DNA from: Fodinibius sp041642155
Lineage (GTDB): Bacteria; Bacteroidota; Rhodothermia; Balneolales; Balneolaceae
Reading direction: 5' to 3'
DNA length: 6,074 bases
Assembly (NCBI RefSeq): GCF_041642155.1
Contig: NZ_JBEPWZ010000176.1
Coordinates: 1 to 6,074 of the forward strand
Shown here: piece after piece, positions 5,253 to 6,074 of the stretch
How positions within the stretch are numbered: the stretch's first letter is position 1
Layout: every line of letters starts with the position of its first letter
Position numbers and translations under genes: made by a program
The notes under the pieces: model-generated
The model's database searches: none
What the model was told of the DNA's origin: nothing
Seen by the model: only the letters and a program-made list of their open reading frames with translations

Positions 5253-6074
5253 CTATATATTTTCCGCCAATCGATTTTTACTGTCTAATAGCTGACTGAA
5301 TTTTTCCTGTTTTAACGCATTCCAGGTTCGTTCGGAAAACTCATAGAACGGCTGTTTCTGGTGATACCATCCAAAGTGAAGACAATATGGAGTTGTTTTC
5401 AAATAGTCTCCCTTCCCGGGTATAAGACCCAGCAACTTAATCAGAAGCTTTCGGATCCACTTAATTTTTAACCCGCGCAGGTTATATACAAACTGATCAC
5501 AATAATATTTACACACCACATACTCGAAATCAGCATCGTGAGAAGTCAAGTCATCAATATAATCCAACTGGGGACTGGTATGTCCCTGAAGCCAGGGATA
5601 AACGGGTAAATCGAGCTTTGACATAGCCATCGCCATACTCCACTCGCACGATTCTTCACTTCGTCCCTGTTCGAGCGTCCGGCTTCTGAAGTGCGTTTCC
5701 CCCTTTCGGTCGAGCATTTTCTGGGAAAAATCACACACTCTCTTGGTCAGACTATAGTCCTGTGCATAGATCATGCCCGTCTGAACCCGACTCAGGTAGG
5801 TGAGCCCGAAGTGATTTAGGGTATGCTGGCGACGCCGTAAAATAATATCTCTCAGAATACCAATATTTTTGGGGCCTCCAAAGAAATTATCTGAAACCTG
5901 GGTGCCCGTTATCGTAAAGGGATACGGTTCAAATGACTTCCATAGATTGTCGGGATTTTTACACCATATGATATCGCTGTCGAGAAAAATATTCTTCTCG
6001 AAAAACATATATTCGTGGATGTTATGCTTGAATCCCACGATAGAAGCCCGGTCTGGCGACATCACGTGGACGAC
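5253..6074 (-). CDS. GT-A-fold glycosyltransferase, GT8-like (5' truncated)
   Basis: The frame is open to the right edge of the window, and GTG at 6065 and ATG at 6062 are probably internal. The DxD motif falls about 30 residues after them, whereas GT8-like enzymes have roughly 90-110 residues before it. Numbering from the GTG, EKNIFLDSDIIW (23-34) matches the pattern K-x-hydrophobic-LDxD that binds nucleotide sugar and metal in GT8-like transferases. VQTGMIYA (94-101) matches the family's 'N/x-x-G-hydrophobic' strand, and YCLHFGWYHQKQP (227-239) resembles the C-terminal H-F/x-G...K-P segment that contributes a metal-binding His. No signal peptide or membrane segment is seen, but residues 198-213 form a basic amphipathic stretch that may touch the membrane. 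The stop TAG at 5255-5253 is 10 bases before the Wzi-like gene, suggesting co-expression. Parts of the gene are AT-rich (19 of 60 bases G or C in 5461-5520), a common trait of transferred polysaccharide genes. The GT-A fold call is good; the GT8 assignment is moderate. Confidence 0.75.
   Translation of the reverse strand, partial: VVHVMSPDRASIVGFKHNIHEYMFFEKNIFLDSDIIWCKNPDNLWKSFEPYPFTITGTQVSDNFFGGPKNIGILRDIILRRRQHTLNHFGLTYLSRVQTGMIYAQDYSLTKRVCDFSQKMLDRKGETHFRSRTLEQGRSEESCEWSMAMAMSKLDLPVYPWLQGHTSPQLDYIDDLTSHDADFEYVVCKYYCDQFVYNLRGLKIKWIRKLLIKLLGLIPGKGDYLKTTPYCLHFGWYHQKQPFYEFSERTWNALKQEKFSQLLDSKNRLAENI

Noticed and set aside
1..6074. CRISPR array, insertion sequence or tandem repeats
   Set aside because: I saw no regularly spaced repeats, transposase motifs or terminal inverted repeats on either strand.

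Overview
The window looks like part of a surface-polysaccharide locus from a member of the Bacteroidota, perhaps a marine one. The strongest taxonomic clue is a gene of the Wzi-like capsule assembly family in the form typical of that phylum. Supporting clues are the absence of clear Shine-Dalgarno sequences and a few TAnnTTTG-like -7 promoter boxes. I cannot name a genus.

Layout on the plus strand: bases 1-467 hold the C-terminal part of an alpha/beta hydrolase of the acetylxylan-esterase-like type, in very GC-rich DNA. Bases 468-820 are an AT-rich gap with no gene I can support. Then come a family 2 glycosyltransferase (821-1630) and, 4 bases after its stop, a PAPS-dependent sulfotransferase (1635-2492). 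These two probably form a transcription unit.

Layout on the minus strand, read from the right edge: a 5'-truncated GT-A-fold (GT8-like) glycosyltransferase (6074-5253); a Wzi-like outer-membrane protein starting 10 bases after its stop (5242-3803); and, after 108 bases, a multi-pass membrane protein (3694-2723) with a layout like the YbhN / LPG-synthase transmembrane family. The two gene sets converge on a 230-base gap (2493-2722) that contains a GC-rich hairpin.

Read together, two glycosyltransferases, a sulfotransferase, a possible lipid or lipid-carrier membrane protein and a capsule-attachment barrel suggest synthesis and surface display of a glycan that may be sulfated. The polymerase, exporter and other export-machine genes are not in the window. 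The main second-look points are the coupled glycosyltransferase-sulfotransferase pair, the tyrosylprotein-sulfotransferase-like spacing of its active-site residues, the sharp base-composition change at the left edge of the locus, and homopolymer tracts of 7-8 bases inside the surface genes. I see no RNA gene, CRISPR array or insertion sequence.
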